Shown: piece after piece, positions 9,072 to 18,523 of the stretch
Layout: each line of letters begins with the position of its first letter
Position numbering within the stretch: the stretch's first letter is position 1
DNA from: an uncultured Aeromonadales bacterium
GTDB lineage: Bacteria; Pseudomonadota; Gammaproteobacteria; Enterobacterales; Succinivibrionaceae
Reading direction: 5' to 3'
Length of the DNA: 64,000 nucleotides
Assembly (NCBI GenBank): GCA_902776275.1
Contig: CACYPI010000004.1
Span: forward strand, 1 to 64,000
Position numbers and translations under genes: made by a program
Notes under the pieces: model-generated
Told to the model about the DNA's origin: nothing
Seen by the model: only the letters and a program-made list of their open reading frames with translations
The model's database searches: none

Positions 9072-9595
9072 TGTACTTTTGTCTCCCTGAGTTTCAATGA
9101 AGGATCCTTCTGCTCAAGCAGCCTGCGCAGCAGCAGGATCACGTGGTCGATGAAGAGCAGCGCGAAGCCTGCGAGCATGACCGCGTACACGTGGTAGGTG
9201 TAAAGCGGCAGCGGGGTCAGGCGCTGGCGGCGGGCGTAAACCATGCCAACGGTGCGCACGAGCCCGTAGATGCAGACCGCGATGACGATGATGGCGACGA
9301 TATCGGTTGCGAACTTGACGATCCACCGGGCGCCCTCGGGAAGCGAACCGGTGAAGTCGATGCGGATCTCGCCGTCGCGCTTGGCCGCGATGTTGGCGCC
9401 TAGGAGAACGATCACCATGAAGAGCACGACACTCAGCGTCTCGCAGAAGTTGAGGCTGGTTCCCGCGAGGTAGCGCAGGCAGACGTTGAGGAAGTTGACC
9501 ACGACGACGATCGCGACGGCGATGCCGAGCACTACCTTCTGGACTTTGAAGAGCGCGTCGCTTAGCGCCACGAGGCGGTTGTATAAGGCGAGCAT
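9068..9595 (-). CDS. dctQ: TRAP transporter small permease (DctQ)
   Basis: This is the four-helix small membrane subunit, 175 residues. The ATG at 9595 is preferred to the in-frame ATG 30 bases upstream because AGGAGG lies just ahead of it. The helices are visible at VVLGIAVAIVVVVNFLNVCL, LSVVLFMVIVLLGANIAAKR, DIVAIIVIAVCIYGLVR and AVMLAGFALLFIDHVILLL. The RDGEIRIDF motif after helix 2 is common in the family. It lies between dctP and dctM in a four-gene operon. Confidence 0.92.
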   Translation of the reverse strand: MLALYNRLVALSDALFKVQKVVLGIAVAIVVVVNFLNVCLRYLAGTSLNFCETLSVVLFMVIVLLGANIAAKRDGEIRIDFTGSLPEGARWIVKFATDIVAIIVIAVCIYGLVRTVGMVYARRQRLTPLPLYTYHVYAVMLAGFALLFIDHVILLLRRLLEQKDPSLKLRETKVQ

Positions 9596-9614
9596 TGGAT
9601 ATCCTCCTGCAAAT

Positions 9615-9636
9615 GCGGCGGGCACGGGCCCGCCGC
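9615..9636 (-). terminator. Hairpin between dctP and dctQ (probable attenuator)
   Basis: GCGGCGGGC and GCCCGCCGC form a perfect nine-base-pair stem with a four-base loop, lying entirely between the dctP stop and the dctQ ribosome site. Only a weak T-tract (ATTTG) follows on the minus strand. Likely roles are protecting the dctP 3' end or partial termination. Confidence 0.65.
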
Positions 9637-9656
9637 CTCACATGGCAAAGGGAGCG

Positions 9657-10622
9657 TCACCTGCCAAGCAGCTGGAGCAGGCCGACGTACTTGGAGCGGT
9701 ACTTGTCGTAGACGCCCTTGGTCGCGTCGACGAGTGCCTGGTGGTCGAGCGTGACCGCCTTCATGCCCTTGGCGATTGCGCCGTCGCGGGCCTTGGCGTT
9801 GTCCTGCTTCGTGGCCTCCCACTCAGCCTTCACGGCAGCTTTGGCAGCCTGGCCGACCCAGCTCTTCTGCTCGTCCGAAAGCCCGTCGTAGGTGTCCTTG
9901 GAGAACACCAAGCCTGCGACCTGGAAGACGTGGTTGGTCTCGACCAGGTACTTCTGCACCTCGTAGTAGGTGTTGTTGTAGATGTTGACGTAGGGGTTCT
10001 CCTCGGCGTCCACGGTTCCCTGCTCGAGGGCGGTGTAGAGCTCGGAGAAGTTGATGACGGTCGGGGCGGCGCCGAGGGCCTTGAAGATGTCCTGGTGGAC
10101 CTCGTTGGACTGGGTGCGGATCTTGAGGCCCTTGAAGTCGGCAAGGCTCTTGATCTCCTTGTTGGAGGTCACCTCGCGGAAGCCCATGGTCATCCAGCCC
10201 TCGAGGTGCATTCCCTGCTCCTCGATCTTCTGCGCAAGCTTGGCTCCTACCTCGCCTTCCACGGCCTTCTGGGCGTCGCCATAGCTTGCAAAGAGGAAAG
10301 GCAGGTCGAAAACGCCCATCTCGGGGACGAGGTCAACGAGGGCGGAGCTGACGATGATGGTGGCGTCGCAGGATCCCTGCTGAAGCATCGCCGGCATCTC
10401 GTTGATGGCGCCCAACGTGCCGTTGGGGAAGAGCGATACGGTCATCTTGCCGCCTGACACGTCCTTGAGCGTGTCGGCGAACACCGTGGCGGCCTTGCCG
10501 AAGATCGAATCCTCTGGATCGGCATAGCCGAGCATGAGCTCGTCCTTTGCCAGGGCGGCCTGGCTGAAGGCAATGGTGCTTGCTACAAGAGCGGAAATGG
10601 CGGCTGCGTGCAACTTCTTCAT
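9657..10622 (-). CDS. dctP: TRAP transporter substrate-binding protein (DctP)
   Basis: This is the periplasmic binding protein of the TRAP system, 321 residues. The ATG at 10622 is preceded by GAGG and opens a clear signal peptide (MKKLHAAAISALVASTIAF, ending SQAALA), whereas the upstream in-frame start would spoil it. The DctP core has the ligand-carboxylate arginine in LKIRTQSNEVHQDIFKALGA, followed by FSELYTALEQGTVDAEENP and a long hinge helix. The substrate is probably an organic acid; the partner amidohydrolase hints at an acylated compound. The promoter must lie in the divergent region shared with the sugar-acid kinase operon. Confidence 0.94.
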   Translation of the reverse strand: MKKLHAAAISALVASTIAFSQAALAKDELMLGYADPEDSIFGKAATVFADTLKDVSGGKMTVSLFPNGTLGAINEMPAMLQQGSCDATIIVSSALVDLVPEMGVFDLPFLFASYGDAQKAVEGEVGAKLAQKIEEQGMHLEGWMTMGFREVTSNKEIKSLADFKGLKIRTQSNEVHQDIFKALGAAPTVINFSELYTALEQGTVDAEENPYVNIYNNTYYEVQKYLVETNHVFQVAGLVFSKDTYDGLSDEQKSWVGQAAKAAVKAEWEATKQDNAKARDGAIAKGMKAVTLDHQALVDATKGVYDKYRSKYVGLLQLLGR

Positions 10623-11038
10623 ATATGAACCTCGCGTTTGATTGACCAGCGGACCTGTTTGGTACTTATCGCTTATCAAGCCCGCTTTATGATTGGTTTC
10701 GCTAATAGAATGATGGAATAAAATCAGCGCAAGCGCATTTGTCCGAGATCACACTTTTATTATTTCGTTGTATATAAATGGAAAAATTATAAATATATAA
10801 AAGCAAGTGATTTTGCATTTCAGCCTTGCTCGTCAGCATGCGCATTCATCTCCGAGCGGAATGAAAAGTACTGATATAGGGTAAATTCGGCTGCGTTTCT
10901 TTAAATATTTATTGATTTATAAGAATTCTTGTTTTTATCGAACGTTGAATGGGCTGATTGCTTTTAATCGTGAGGATGCTCACAAAAAATCACGAAAGAT
11001 TGTTTATACTCAAAAAAGTGATTATTTAGGAGCATTCA
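10623..11038. promoter_or_regulatory. Divergent AT-rich control region
   Basis: There is no gene here. The stretch separates two divergent operons (TRAP and C4-acid kinase) and is strikingly AT-rich compared with the genes. A -10-like TATACT lies at 11005-11010 before the kinase gene, and GGAG precedes its ATG. No clear operator palindrome was identified. Confidence 0.5.
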
Positions 11039-12322
11039 ATGAGAGCGGCAATCATCGCAGACGATCTGACAGGGGCCAACGACTCGGCAGCCTCCTTTGC
11101 CGCCGCAGGCCTCAAGACCTGCGTGGCCTTCTCAGACTACGGAGCTCTTCCATCCGACTGCGCTGTCGCAGTAGCTGACACCGAGTCGCGCGACATCGGG
11201 CCTGCCAGGGCCGCCAATGCGGTGAATAAGGCGGTGGAGGGCTTCTCAAAGGCAAAGCCTCAAATCCTCTTCAAGAAGATCGACTCGACCATGCGCGGCA
11301 GCATCGGCGCCGAGCTTGAGGCGGCGCTTCACGCGTCAGGGCGCGATTTCATCCTGATGGCTCCCGCCCTTCCGGCCTCGGGCCGCACCACGGAGCAGGG
11401 CTGCCAGCTTTTAAACGGTGAGCGCCTTGAGGACACCGAGCTTGCGCGCATCCCCAAGAGCCCGGTCACCACCTCCCACATCCCAACCATCATTTCCAAG
11501 ACTTCCTCGCTTCACGCCGTGGTCATCGGCGTCGAGGATCTGCCCACGCTTCAAGCAAAGATCCCGTCCCTCATCGCAAACGGCGCTGACGTGATCATCT
11601 GCGACGGGACCACCGACGAGCACCTTGCCATGGCGGCAAGCGCCGGGATCGCCACAGGGGCGCTGCTGTGCGGCTGCGCTGGCCTTGCCCGCGAGGTCTC
11701 GGAGATCATCTGTGGAGCAAGCGCGGCAGCAAAGGCTCCAGAGGTTCAGGCCGAGGCCTCAAGCGTGCTCGTGCTCGCAGGCTCGATTAGTGGCGTGACC
11801 CGCGCCCAGACCAGGCACTTGGTCGAAGAGCGCGGCGGCGCACTCGTGCGCGTTGACGCGGGATTGTGCGCGCGTGATCCGTCATCTGCCGCGCTAAAGG
11901 CCGCAGACGAGCTCGAGGAATTGCGCCGCAGCAGCCCTGAGGGGATCTTCGTGGTGGCGGGAGCCTACAGCGAGGATGACGTCGACGCCTCCAGGAAGGC
12001 GGTGGGCGCGCTTGGGATCACATTTGAGGAGGCCGGCGAGCGCATGGCGCGCTGCATGGCCATCATCGCCTCGCATCAGGCGGCGTCTTTTGGCGCCTAC
12101 GTTTTCACCGGCGGGGACACCGCCTGCCACGCTTGCTCCGCGATCGGGGCGACGGTGCTTCAGACCTTGGGGGAGATCCAAGACGGCGTGCCTTGCTGCC
12201 GGATCCTCCAGGGCTTGTGCTCAGGCAGGCTCCTTGCCACCAAGGCCGGCGCTTTCGGAGATGAAGACGCGCTATCTGAGGCCGCAGACTTTTTGATGAA
12301 ACAGGGGAAGTTCCACTCATGA
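11039..12322 (+). CDS. Four-carbon acid sugar kinase (DUF1537; OtnK/DtnK type)
   Basis: This ATP-dependent kinase phosphorylates a four-carbon sugar acid such as D-threonate or erythronate; 427 residues is typical. The N-terminal sugar-binding half starts MRAAIIADDLTGANDSAASF, the family signature, and contains LFKKIDSTMRGSIGAELEAAL. The C-terminal nucleotide-binding half contains SSVLVLAGSISGVTRAQTRHL and the glycine-rich AYVFTGGDTACHAC. AGGAG precedes the start. The stop overlaps the next start, and the next gene is PdxA2, which matches the known kinase plus 4-phosphate dehydrogenase pathway to dihydroxyacetone phosphate and CO2. Which stereoisomer is used cannot be decided from sequence. 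Confidence 0.92.
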   Translation: MRAAIIADDLTGANDSAASFAAAGLKTCVAFSDYGALPSDCAVAVADTESRDIGPARAANAVNKAVEGFSKAKPQILFKKIDSTMRGSIGAELEAALHASGRDFILMAPALPASGRTTEQGCQLLNGERLEDTELARIPKSPVTTSHIPTIISKTSSLHAVVIGVEDLPTLQAKIPSLIANGADVIICDGTTDEHLAMAASAGIATGALLCGCAGLAREVSEIICGASAAAKAPEVQAEASSVLVLAGSISGVTRAQTRHLVEERGGALVRVDAGLCARDPSSAALKAADELEELRRSSPEGIFVVAGAYSEDDVDASRKAVGALGITFEEAGERMARCMAIIASHQAASFGAYVFTGGDTACHACSAIGATVLQTLGEIQDGVPCCRILQGLCSGRLLATKAGAFGDEDALSEAADFLMKQGKFHS

Positions 12323-13341
12323 AAAAACCAGTTCTAGCCATCACCATGGGAGATCCGGCCGGCATCGGCTCTGAGATCACCGTCAAGGCGCTGCAGGATC
12401 CCAAGCTCTACGACGAGGCTGTGCCCGTCGTGTTCGGCGACGCGGGTCAGCTTAAGCGCCTTTTAGGGGTCTGCGGCCTCAAGGCCGAGGTCGTGTCGAT
12501 CGATTCGGCGGCCGAAGCCCGGGATGTCGCGCCCTCGCCTTCGAGGATCGTGGTGGTCGACCTCCATAACATCCCGCAGGACGTGCAGTTCGGCAAGGTC
12601 CAGGCGCAGTGCGGCAAGGCTGCCTACGAGTACATCGCCGCGGCGATCGACGCGGCGCTCAAGCACCAGGTGCAGGCCTGCGTGACCGCTCCTCTGAACA
12701 AGGAGGCCCTCCACCTGGGAGGCTGCCCGTTCCCCGGCCACACCGAGATCTTCGCAAACCTCACCAAGACCAGGGACTACGCGATGATGCTCGTCGGCGA
12801 CAAGCTGCGCGTCATCCACGTCTCCACCCACATTCAGCTGCGCAAGGCCTGCGACGCGGTCAAGAAGGATCGCGTGCTCAAGGTCATACAGCTCGGCGAC
12901 GAGGCCATGCGCATGATGGGCTTTGAGAACCCGCGCATCGCGGTGGCCGGCCTCAATCCACACTGCGGCGAGGGCGGGCTCTTCGGCGATGAGGACATGA
13001 AGGAGATAGTCCCGGCCGTCGAGGAGGCGAAGCGCGAAGGCATCAACGTCCAGGGCCCGATCGCCCCCGACACCGTGTTCCACCGCGCGGCCAACAAGGG
13101 CGAGTTCGATATCGTGGTCGTCATGTACCACGACCAGGGGCACATCCCGCTCAAGGTCCTGGGCTTCAGCTCGGGCGTGAACATCACCGTCGGCCTCCCG
13201 GTCATCAGAACCTCGGTGGACCACGGCACGGCCTTTGAGATCGCAGGCAAGGGCATCGCCAGCTCAGAGTCCATGACCGTCGCGCTCAACATCGGCGCGA
13301 AGATGGCCAGCGTCCGCTTTGCCAAAGAGCTTGCCGATTGA
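12319..13341 (+). CDS. pdxA2: 4-phospho-threonate/erythronate dehydrogenase (PdxA2)
   Basis: This is a metal- and NAD-dependent oxidative decarboxylase of the PdxA family, 340 residues. Hallmarks are MKKPVLAITMGDPAGIGSEI, TAPLNKEALHLGG, FPGHTEIFA, the metal-binding AGLNPHCGEGGLFGDED and YHDQGHIPLKVLGF, then TSVDHGTAFEIAGKG. In vitamin B6 synthesis PdxA oxidises 4-phosphohydroxythreonine; PdxA2 copies next to a DUF1537 kinase instead oxidise 4-phospho-threonate to a 3-keto acid that loses CO2 to give dihydroxyacetone phosphate. The four-base overlap with the kinase and the absence of pdxJ support the catabolic role. Confidence 0.92.
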   Translation: MKKPVLAITMGDPAGIGSEITVKALQDPKLYDEAVPVVFGDAGQLKRLLGVCGLKAEVVSIDSAAEARDVAPSPSRIVVVDLHNIPQDVQFGKVQAQCGKAAYEYIAAAIDAALKHQVQACVTAPLNKEALHLGGCPFPGHTEIFANLTKTRDYAMMLVGDKLRVIHVSTHIQLRKACDAVKKDRVLKVIQLGDEAMRMMGFENPRIAVAGLNPHCGEGGLFGDEDMKEIVPAVEEAKREGINVQGPIAPDTVFHRAANKGEFDIVVVMYHDQGHIPLKVLGFSSGVNITVGLPVIRTSVDHGTAFEIAGKGIASSESMTVALNIGAKMASVRFAKELAD

Positions 13342-13396
13342 TTTTCAACAACAGTTTCAAACCAAATACGACATCATCTGCCAAGGAGATTTAGTC

Positions 13397-14281
13397 ATGT
13401 CATTCAAGCCTCAAGGGATCATCACCCCGGTGCTCACCGCCCTGGACGAAAACGAGAACTTCAACGAGGAGAACTACTCCAAGTTCATCGACCACCTGGT
13501 CCGCTCCGGCGTGCACGGGATCTTCTCGCTGGGCACCAACGGCGAGTTCTACGCCTTCAGCGCCGAGGAGAAGCTGAAGATCATCAAGGCCGCGGTCAAG
13601 GCCGTCGACGGCCGCGTCCCGGTCTACGCTGGCACCGGATGCGTCACCACCAAGGAGACAGTGGAGCTCTCCCGCGAGGTCGAGGCCATGGGCGGCGTCG
13701 ACTGCCTGTCCGTGATCTCACCGTACTTCACCGCCATCAAGCAGGATGATCTGATCTGCCACTACAGCGCCGTCGCCGACGCTGTGAAGATGCCGGTGCT
13801 CCTCTACAACATCCCCGCCCGCACCGGCAACAACATCGACTTCAAGACCGTGAAGGCCCTGGCTGCCGACCACCAGAACATCATCGGCATCAAGGACAGC
13901 TCCGGCAACTTCGACAACACCCTGAAGTACATCGAGAACACTGATCCGCGCCTCTGCGTGCTCGCAGGCTCCGACTCCCTGATCCTCTGGACCTTGAAGG
14001 CCGGCGGCACCGGCGCCATCTCCGGCTGCTCGAACGTCTTCCCCGAGCTCATGGTCTCCATCTACGAGTACTTCAAGAAGGGCGACTTCGAGAAGGCCAA
14101 CGAGGCCCAGAGGAAGATCCGCCCGTTCCGCAACGTCATGCAGATGGGCAACCCCAACTCCGTGGTCAAGCGCGCCGCCCAGCTCAAGGGCTTCGATGTC
14201 GGCCCGGCCCGCGCCCCCTCGAACATCAAGAGCAAGGCCATCGACGACGCGCTGCTCGACGTGTTCAAGCTCTACGACTGA
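13397..14281 (+). CDS. DapA-family class I lyase/aldolase
   Basis: This is a TIM-barrel lyase of the dihydrodipicolinate synthase/N-acetylneuraminate lyase family, 294 residues. The ATG at 13397 is used because AAGGAG lies ahead of it; an upstream in-frame start would overlap pdxA2. Motifs are LGTNGEFYAF (pyruvate-binding loop), LLYNIPARTGNNI (catalytic tyrosine) and IIGIKDSSGNFDN (Schiff-base lysine). It probably cleaves or dehydrates a 2-keto-3-deoxy acid rather than making lysine, given its place in a sugar-acid operon with TTT transport genes. The exact reaction is unknown. Confidence 0.88.
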   Translation: MSFKPQGIITPVLTALDENENFNEENYSKFIDHLVRSGVHGIFSLGTNGEFYAFSAEEKLKIIKAAVKAVDGRVPVYAGTGCVTTKETVELSREVEAMGGVDCLSVISPYFTAIKQDDLICHYSAVADAVKMPVLLYNIPARTGNNIDFKTVKALAADHQNIIGIKDSSGNFDNTLKYIENTDPRLCVLAGSDSLILWTLKAGGTGAISGCSNVFPELMVSIYEYFKKGDFEKANEAQRKIRPFRNVMQMGNPNSVVKRAAQLKGFDVGPARAPSNIKSKAIDDALLDVFKLYD

Positions 14282-14296
14282 TTGGAGGCTCTTCGC

Positions 14297-15274
14297 ATGA
14301 AGGTTGTCATCACCCAGCCGCTCCACGAGGACGGCAACAAGATCCTGCGAGACGCAGGCCTTGACATCGAGGTGGCCAACGCGGGGGAGCCTGAAGGCTA
14401 CCTGCCGTTCGTGAAGGACGCCGACGGTCTCATCATCAGGATCGGCCACATCGACCGCGCGACCATGGAGAAGTGCCCGAACCTCAAGGTCATCGGGCGC
14501 CCGGGCGTCGGCGTGGACAACGTTGACGTCAAGGCCGCGACCGAGCTTGGCATCCCGGTAGTCATCGCCCCGGGCGCCAACTCCCGCTCGGTCGCCGAGT
14601 GCGCGTTCACCATGATGTTCGCGGCGGCCAAGGACATGGTCCGCGCCGACAAGGAGACCCGCAAGGGCAACTTCAAGGTGCGCAGCGAGTACAAGGCCTA
14701 CGAGATCTTAGGCAAGACCCTGGGCCTCATCGGCTACGGCCACATCGGCAGCATCCTCGCCAATATGAGCGCCGCCGTGGGCATGAAGGTCATGGTCTAT
14801 GACCCCTTCGTCAAGCCCGAGGTGGTCGAGCAGCAGGGCTACAAGTACTGCAAGGACATCGCCCCGATCATCAAGGAGGCCGACGTCATCTCCGTGCACG
14901 TGCCGCTGACCGACGCCACGCGCGATCTCATCGCCGCCAAGGAGCTTGGTGAGATGAAGAAGAACGCCATCCTCATCAACTGCGCCCGCGGCGGGATCAT
15001 CAACGAGGCCGATCTCTACAAGGCCCTGAAGGATCACGCGATCCAGGCAGCCTGCCTCGACGTCTTCGCCCACGAACCGGTGCCTGCCGACGATCCGCTG
15101 CTCACGCTTGACAACGTCATCGCCTACCCGCACATGGCAGGCCAGACCCGCGAGGCCGCCTCGAACGTCGCCACTGGCGCCGCCCGCGGCGTTGCCGCGG
15201 TGCTTGCCGGGCAGAAGTGGAAGGCCGTCTGCAACCCCGACTGCTACAAGCATCCGCGCTGGGCCGGAAAGTAA
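14297..15274 (+). CDS. D-isomer-specific 2-hydroxyacid dehydrogenase (SerA-like)
   Basis: This NAD-dependent dehydrogenase, 325 residues, starts at the ATG at 14297 behind GGAGG. The Rossmann motif is GLIGYGHIGSILANM, and an acidic residue after the next strand (MVYDPF) suggests NAD preference. The catalytic triad region is visible: the Arg in INCARGGIINEADL, the Glu in CLDVFAHEPVP and the His in AYPHMAGQTREA. The regulatory ACT domain of true serine-pathway SerA is absent. In this operon it probably oxidises the imported hydroxy acid or reduces its keto form. Confidence 0.9.
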   Translation: MKVVITQPLHEDGNKILRDAGLDIEVANAGEPEGYLPFVKDADGLIIRIGHIDRATMEKCPNLKVIGRPGVGVDNVDVKAATELGIPVVIAPGANSRSVAECAFTMMFAAAKDMVRADKETRKGNFKVRSEYKAYEILGKTLGLIGYGHIGSILANMSAAVGMKVMVYDPFVKPEVVEQQGYKYCKDIAPIIKEADVISVHVPLTDATRDLIAAKELGEMKKNAILINCARGGIINEADLYKALKDHAIQAACLDVFAHEPVPADDPLLTLDNVIAYPHMAGQTREAASNVATGAARGVAAVLAGQKWKAVCNPDCYKHPRWAGK

Positions 15275-15292
15275 CTGGAGGAATTTACCGAT

Positions 15293-16459
15293 ATGAAGAC
15301 TTACACCCAGGGACTCATGCGCAAGGTCATCGCAGGCGAGGGCGCCATCGCGCAGATCGCCGACGCCGCGAAGTCCTTCAACGCCAGGAACATCACGCTC
15401 ATCACCGACGCTGGCGTGTACAAGCTTGGCCTCACCAAAAAGCCCGAGCAGATCTTAAAGGACGCCGGATTCAACGTCATCGTGATCTCCGACGTGCCGC
15501 CCGAGCCTTCGGTCGCGCAGGTCAACGGGATCTTTGAAAAGGCCAGTGGCCACGGCTGCGATCTGCTGGTCGCCATAGGCGGCGGCTCGTCCATCGACAC
15601 CACCAAGCTCGTCTCGCTGATGCTCAAGAACGACGTGACCTTGGAGCAGATGGTGAAGGGACAGAAGCCCACCGTCCGCGGCGTCCCGACCCTCATGGTC
15701 CCGACCACCGCCGGCACCGGCGCCGAGGCCACCCCCAACGCCATCGTCCTCGTGCCCGAGGAGAACCTCAAGGTCGGCATCGTCAGCGATCTCATGATCG
15801 CCGACTGCGTGATCCTCGATCCTGAGATGACCAAGGGGCTGCCTCCCTCGATCACCGCCAACACCGGCATCGACGCGCTCTGCCACCTCATGGAGTGCTA
15901 CATCTCCAAGAAGGCCAACCCGTTCTCGGACACCTTCGCGCTAAGCGGCATAGCCATGATCGGCAGGAGCATCCGCGAGTGCTTCAACAACGGCGGCAAC
16001 CTCGAGGCCAGGGCCCAGATGCTCCAGGCAGCATTGTATGGCGGCCTCTGCATCGCCTCCTCCGGCACCACCGCGATCCACGCGCTCTCCTATCCGCTGG
16101 GCGGCACCTACCACATCCCGCACGGCCTGGCCAACGCGATCCTGATGCCGCTCATCATGGACTACAACCGCGACTCCTGCCGCGGCCGCTACGTGGACAT
16201 CGCCAAGGCCATCGGCATCAAGACCGAGGGCAAGGGCGAGGAGCAGATCTGCGATGAGCTGGTGGATGAGCTCTACAAGCTCAACGCCGATCTCAAGATC
16301 CGCTGCGATCTCAAGGCCAAGGGCATCACCGCCGACGCCATCCCCTCGCTCGTCGAGGGCGCGGCCAAGGTCACGAGGCTCCTCAACAACAACCCCAAGG
16401 CCATGTCCAAGGATGACATGCGCGTGATCTACGAGAAGCTCCTTGCGGCCAACGCCTGA
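15293..16459 (+). CDS. Iron-containing alcohol dehydrogenase
   Basis: This is a group III metal-dependent NAD(P) alcohol dehydrogenase, 388 residues. The nucleotide-binding GGGSSIDTTK motif is present, as is TLMVPTTAGTGAEATPNAI. The iron-site residues lie in TGIDALCHLMECYISKKANP and in SYPLGGTYHIPHGLANAILMP. GGAGG precedes the start. Likely substrates are 4-hydroxybutyrate-like or sugar-acid alcohols; the operon points to a second oxidoreductase step in four-carbon acid use. Confidence 0.9.
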   Translation: MKTYTQGLMRKVIAGEGAIAQIADAAKSFNARNITLITDAGVYKLGLTKKPEQILKDAGFNVIVISDVPPEPSVAQVNGIFEKASGHGCDLLVAIGGGSSIDTTKLVSLMLKNDVTLEQMVKGQKPTVRGVPTLMVPTTAGTGAEATPNAIVLVPEENLKVGIVSDLMIADCVILDPEMTKGLPPSITANTGIDALCHLMECYISKKANPFSDTFALSGIAMIGRSIRECFNNGGNLEARAQMLQAALYGGLCIASSGTTAIHALSYPLGGTYHIPHGLANAILMPLIMDYNRDSCRGRYVDIAKAIGIKTEGKGEEQICDELVDELYKLNADLKIRCDLKAKGITADAIPSLVEGAAKVTRLLNNNPKAMSKDDMRVIYEKLLAANA

Positions 16460-16476
16460 GCATCTGAGGGGGAACC

Positions 16477-16986
16477 ATGAAAAACCGCACCGACTTCTGG
16501 ACCGGTATCGCGCTCGCCGCCATCTCGGTCTTCTACTGGGTGGAGGCAGGGCAGATCAAGTTCTTCAAGGGCTTTGGCGCCATGGCCAAGGGGCCTGGGA
16601 TCACCTCCCGCACCATGCCCGAGATCTGGGCTGTCTGCCTGATGCTGCTTGCGCTCGTCTTGATCTCCAGGGGCTTCCGCGGCGGCAAGGCCAGGGAATC
16701 CGGCGGGGGTTCCCCCGCCTTCAGCCTGAAGGCATTCATCATCGAGCAGCGCGAGGTCATCGCGACCTTCGTGGCGCTGTTTCTCTACGCTGCGCTGATG
16801 CAGCTTTGCGGCTTCATCATCTCAAGCGCCATCTATATCTTCGCGCAGACATTGATCCTCATGCCCAATGGCAGGAGGCGCCCGGTGCTTGCGCTCTGCC
16901 TCGGCGTTGCGGTCTCCGCGATCGCGTACGCCGCCTTCGTCCACTGGCTCGGCGTGCTGCTGCCCGTGGGCATGATCTTCGAGTAA
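16477..16986 (+). CDS. tctB: TTT transporter small membrane subunit (TctB)
   Basis: This 169-residue protein has four predicted helices: IALAAISVFYWVEAGQIKFF, a helix around AVCLMLLALVLISRGF, EVIATFVALFLYAALMQLC with the adjoining FIISSAIYIFAQTLILMP, and LALCLGVAVSAIAYAAFVHW. This is the standard TctB pattern. It precedes tctA by 10 bases. Gene order here is B-A-C with the binding protein last, the reverse of the other TTT operon in this window. Confidence 0.9.
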   Translation: MKNRTDFWTGIALAAISVFYWVEAGQIKFFKGFGAMAKGPGITSRTMPEIWAVCLMLLALVLISRGFRGGKARESGGGSPAFSLKAFIIEQREVIATFVALFLYAALMQLCGFIISSAIYIFAQTLILMPNGRRRPVLALCLGVAVSAIAYAAFVHWLGVLLPVGMIFE

Positions 16987-16996
16987 GGAGGAAGCC

Positions 16997-18520
16997 ATGG
17001 CAGAATTTCTCTCCGGCATGGCGGGCGTCCTCGATCCGCTGGTGCTCCTGTTCATCTTCATCGGCGTGTTCGTCGGCATCGTCTTCGGCTCCATCCCGGG
17101 ACTCACCGCCACCATGGCGATCGTGATGTTCCTGCCTGTGACCTACACCATGACCTCGGTGCAGGGCATGTCGATGCTGATGGCCCTCTACATCGGCGGC
17201 ATCTCAGGCGGCCTCATCTCGGCCATCTTGCTGAACATCCCCGGCACGCCATCGTCCATCGCCACCACCTTCGACGGCCGCCCGATGGCCCTAAAGGGCC
17301 AGGCCGGCAAGGCACTGGGCACCGGCGTGGTGTTCTCCTTCTGCGGCACCATCATCGGCATTGCCGTGCTGATGGTCGCAGCCCCGATCATCGCAGCGCT
17401 GGCCATCAAGTTCGGCCCCTACGAGTACTGCACGCTCTCGCTGTGCGCCCTCTCGCTCGTGATCTCCCTGACCGGGCGCGACCTCGTCAAGGGCCTCGTA
17501 AGCGGCCTCCTTGGCATCATGCTCGCAACCGTGGGACTGGCCCCGATCGACTCGGCCAAGCGCTTCACCTTCGGCTCGGTCGAACTCAACAGCGGCTTTG
17601 CGCTCCTGACGCTGCTCATCGGCCTTTTTGCGGTGACCGAGGTCATCAAGGCCGCCGAGGAGGTGCGCAAGCCCATCAACGCGACCATGGAGAACCAGGA
17701 CGTCAGGATCAAGGGCTTCGGCTTCACGCTCAAGGAGTTCCTGGCTCAGAAGTGGAACATGATCCGTTCCTCGTTCATCGGCATCGTCATCGGGATCCTG
17801 CCGGGCATCGGCGGGGCCATCTCCGGCATGCTCTCCTACACCGCCGCCAAGAACGCCTCCAAGCATCCTGAGAAGTTCGGCACCGGCGTCATGGACGGCA
17901 TCGTGGCCTCGGAGACTGCGAACAACGCCGGCATCGGCGGGGCGATGATCCCGATGCTCACGCTGGGCATCCCGGGCGACGCGGCCACCGCGATGCTCCT
18001 GGGCGGCCTCATGGTCCACCAGATCGCCCCCGGCCCGCTCATCTTCGAGAAGAGCGCCGCCGATGTGTACGGCATCTACGGGGCGATGATCGTCGCGGCG
18101 TTTGCGATGCTGTTGTTGGAGCTCTTCGGGATCAGGATCTTCATCCGCGTGCTCAAGCTCAAGAAATACTGGCTCATGCCCATCATCATGGTGCTGTGCA
18201 CCGTGGGCGCCTTCGGCAACGCCAACCGCATGTTCGACGTCTGGTCGGTGCTGGTGTTCGGCGCGGCAGGCTACGCCCTCCTGAAGGCCGGCGTGCCCCA
18301 TGTGCCGATGATCCTGGGCTTCATCCTGGGCCCCATCTTCGAGCTCAACTTCCGCCGCGCGGTGCAGCACTACGACATCAACCCGACGGACTGGATGAGC
18401 CATCCCATCGCGATCTTCTTCTTCGCCTTCACCATTTTCGTCATCGTCTACTCGCTCATCCGCCAGAGGCGCGAGGCGAGGCTCGGTGGCAATGACAATC
18501 AAACATCAAATGAGGAGTAA
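16997..18520 (+). CDS. tctA: TTT transporter large permease (TctA)
   Basis: This is the 507-residue large membrane subunit. Family signatures are GIVFGSIPGLTATMAIVMFLP, NIPGTPSSIATTFDGRPMA, GILPGIGGAISGMLSYTAAK, SETANNAGIGGAMIPMLTLG and IPGDAATAMLLGGLMVHQI. The transporter is ion-gradient driven and receives carboxylate substrates from the TctC protein encoded immediately downstream. AGGAGG precedes the start. Confidence 0.95.
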   Translation: MAEFLSGMAGVLDPLVLLFIFIGVFVGIVFGSIPGLTATMAIVMFLPVTYTMTSVQGMSMLMALYIGGISGGLISAILLNIPGTPSSIATTFDGRPMALKGQAGKALGTGVVFSFCGTIIGIAVLMVAAPIIAALAIKFGPYEYCTLSLCALSLVISLTGRDLVKGLVSGLLGIMLATVGLAPIDSAKRFTFGSVELNSGFALLTLLIGLFAVTEVIKAAEEVRKPINATMENQDVRIKGFGFTLKEFLAQKWNMIRSSFIGIVIGILPGIGGAISGMLSYTAAKNASKHPEKFGTGVMDGIVASETANNAGIGGAMIPMLTLGIPGDAATAMLLGGLMVHQIAPGPLIFEKSAADVYGIYGAMIVAAFAMLLLELFGIRIFIRVLKLKKYWLMPIIMVLCTVGAFGNANRMFDVWSVLVFGAAGYALLKAGVPHVPMILGFILGPIFELNFRRAVQHYDINPTDWMSHPIAIFFFAFTIFVIVYSLIRQRREARLGGNDNQTSNEE

Positions 18521-18523
18521 CCC

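Noticed and set aside
12463-13224. A 253-codon minus-strand frame opposite pdxA2
   Set aside because: It is an antisense shadow of a well-conserved gene.
17291-18502. A 403-codon minus-strand frame opposite tctA
   Set aside because: It is an antisense shadow with extreme His/Asp/Glu content and no ribosome site.
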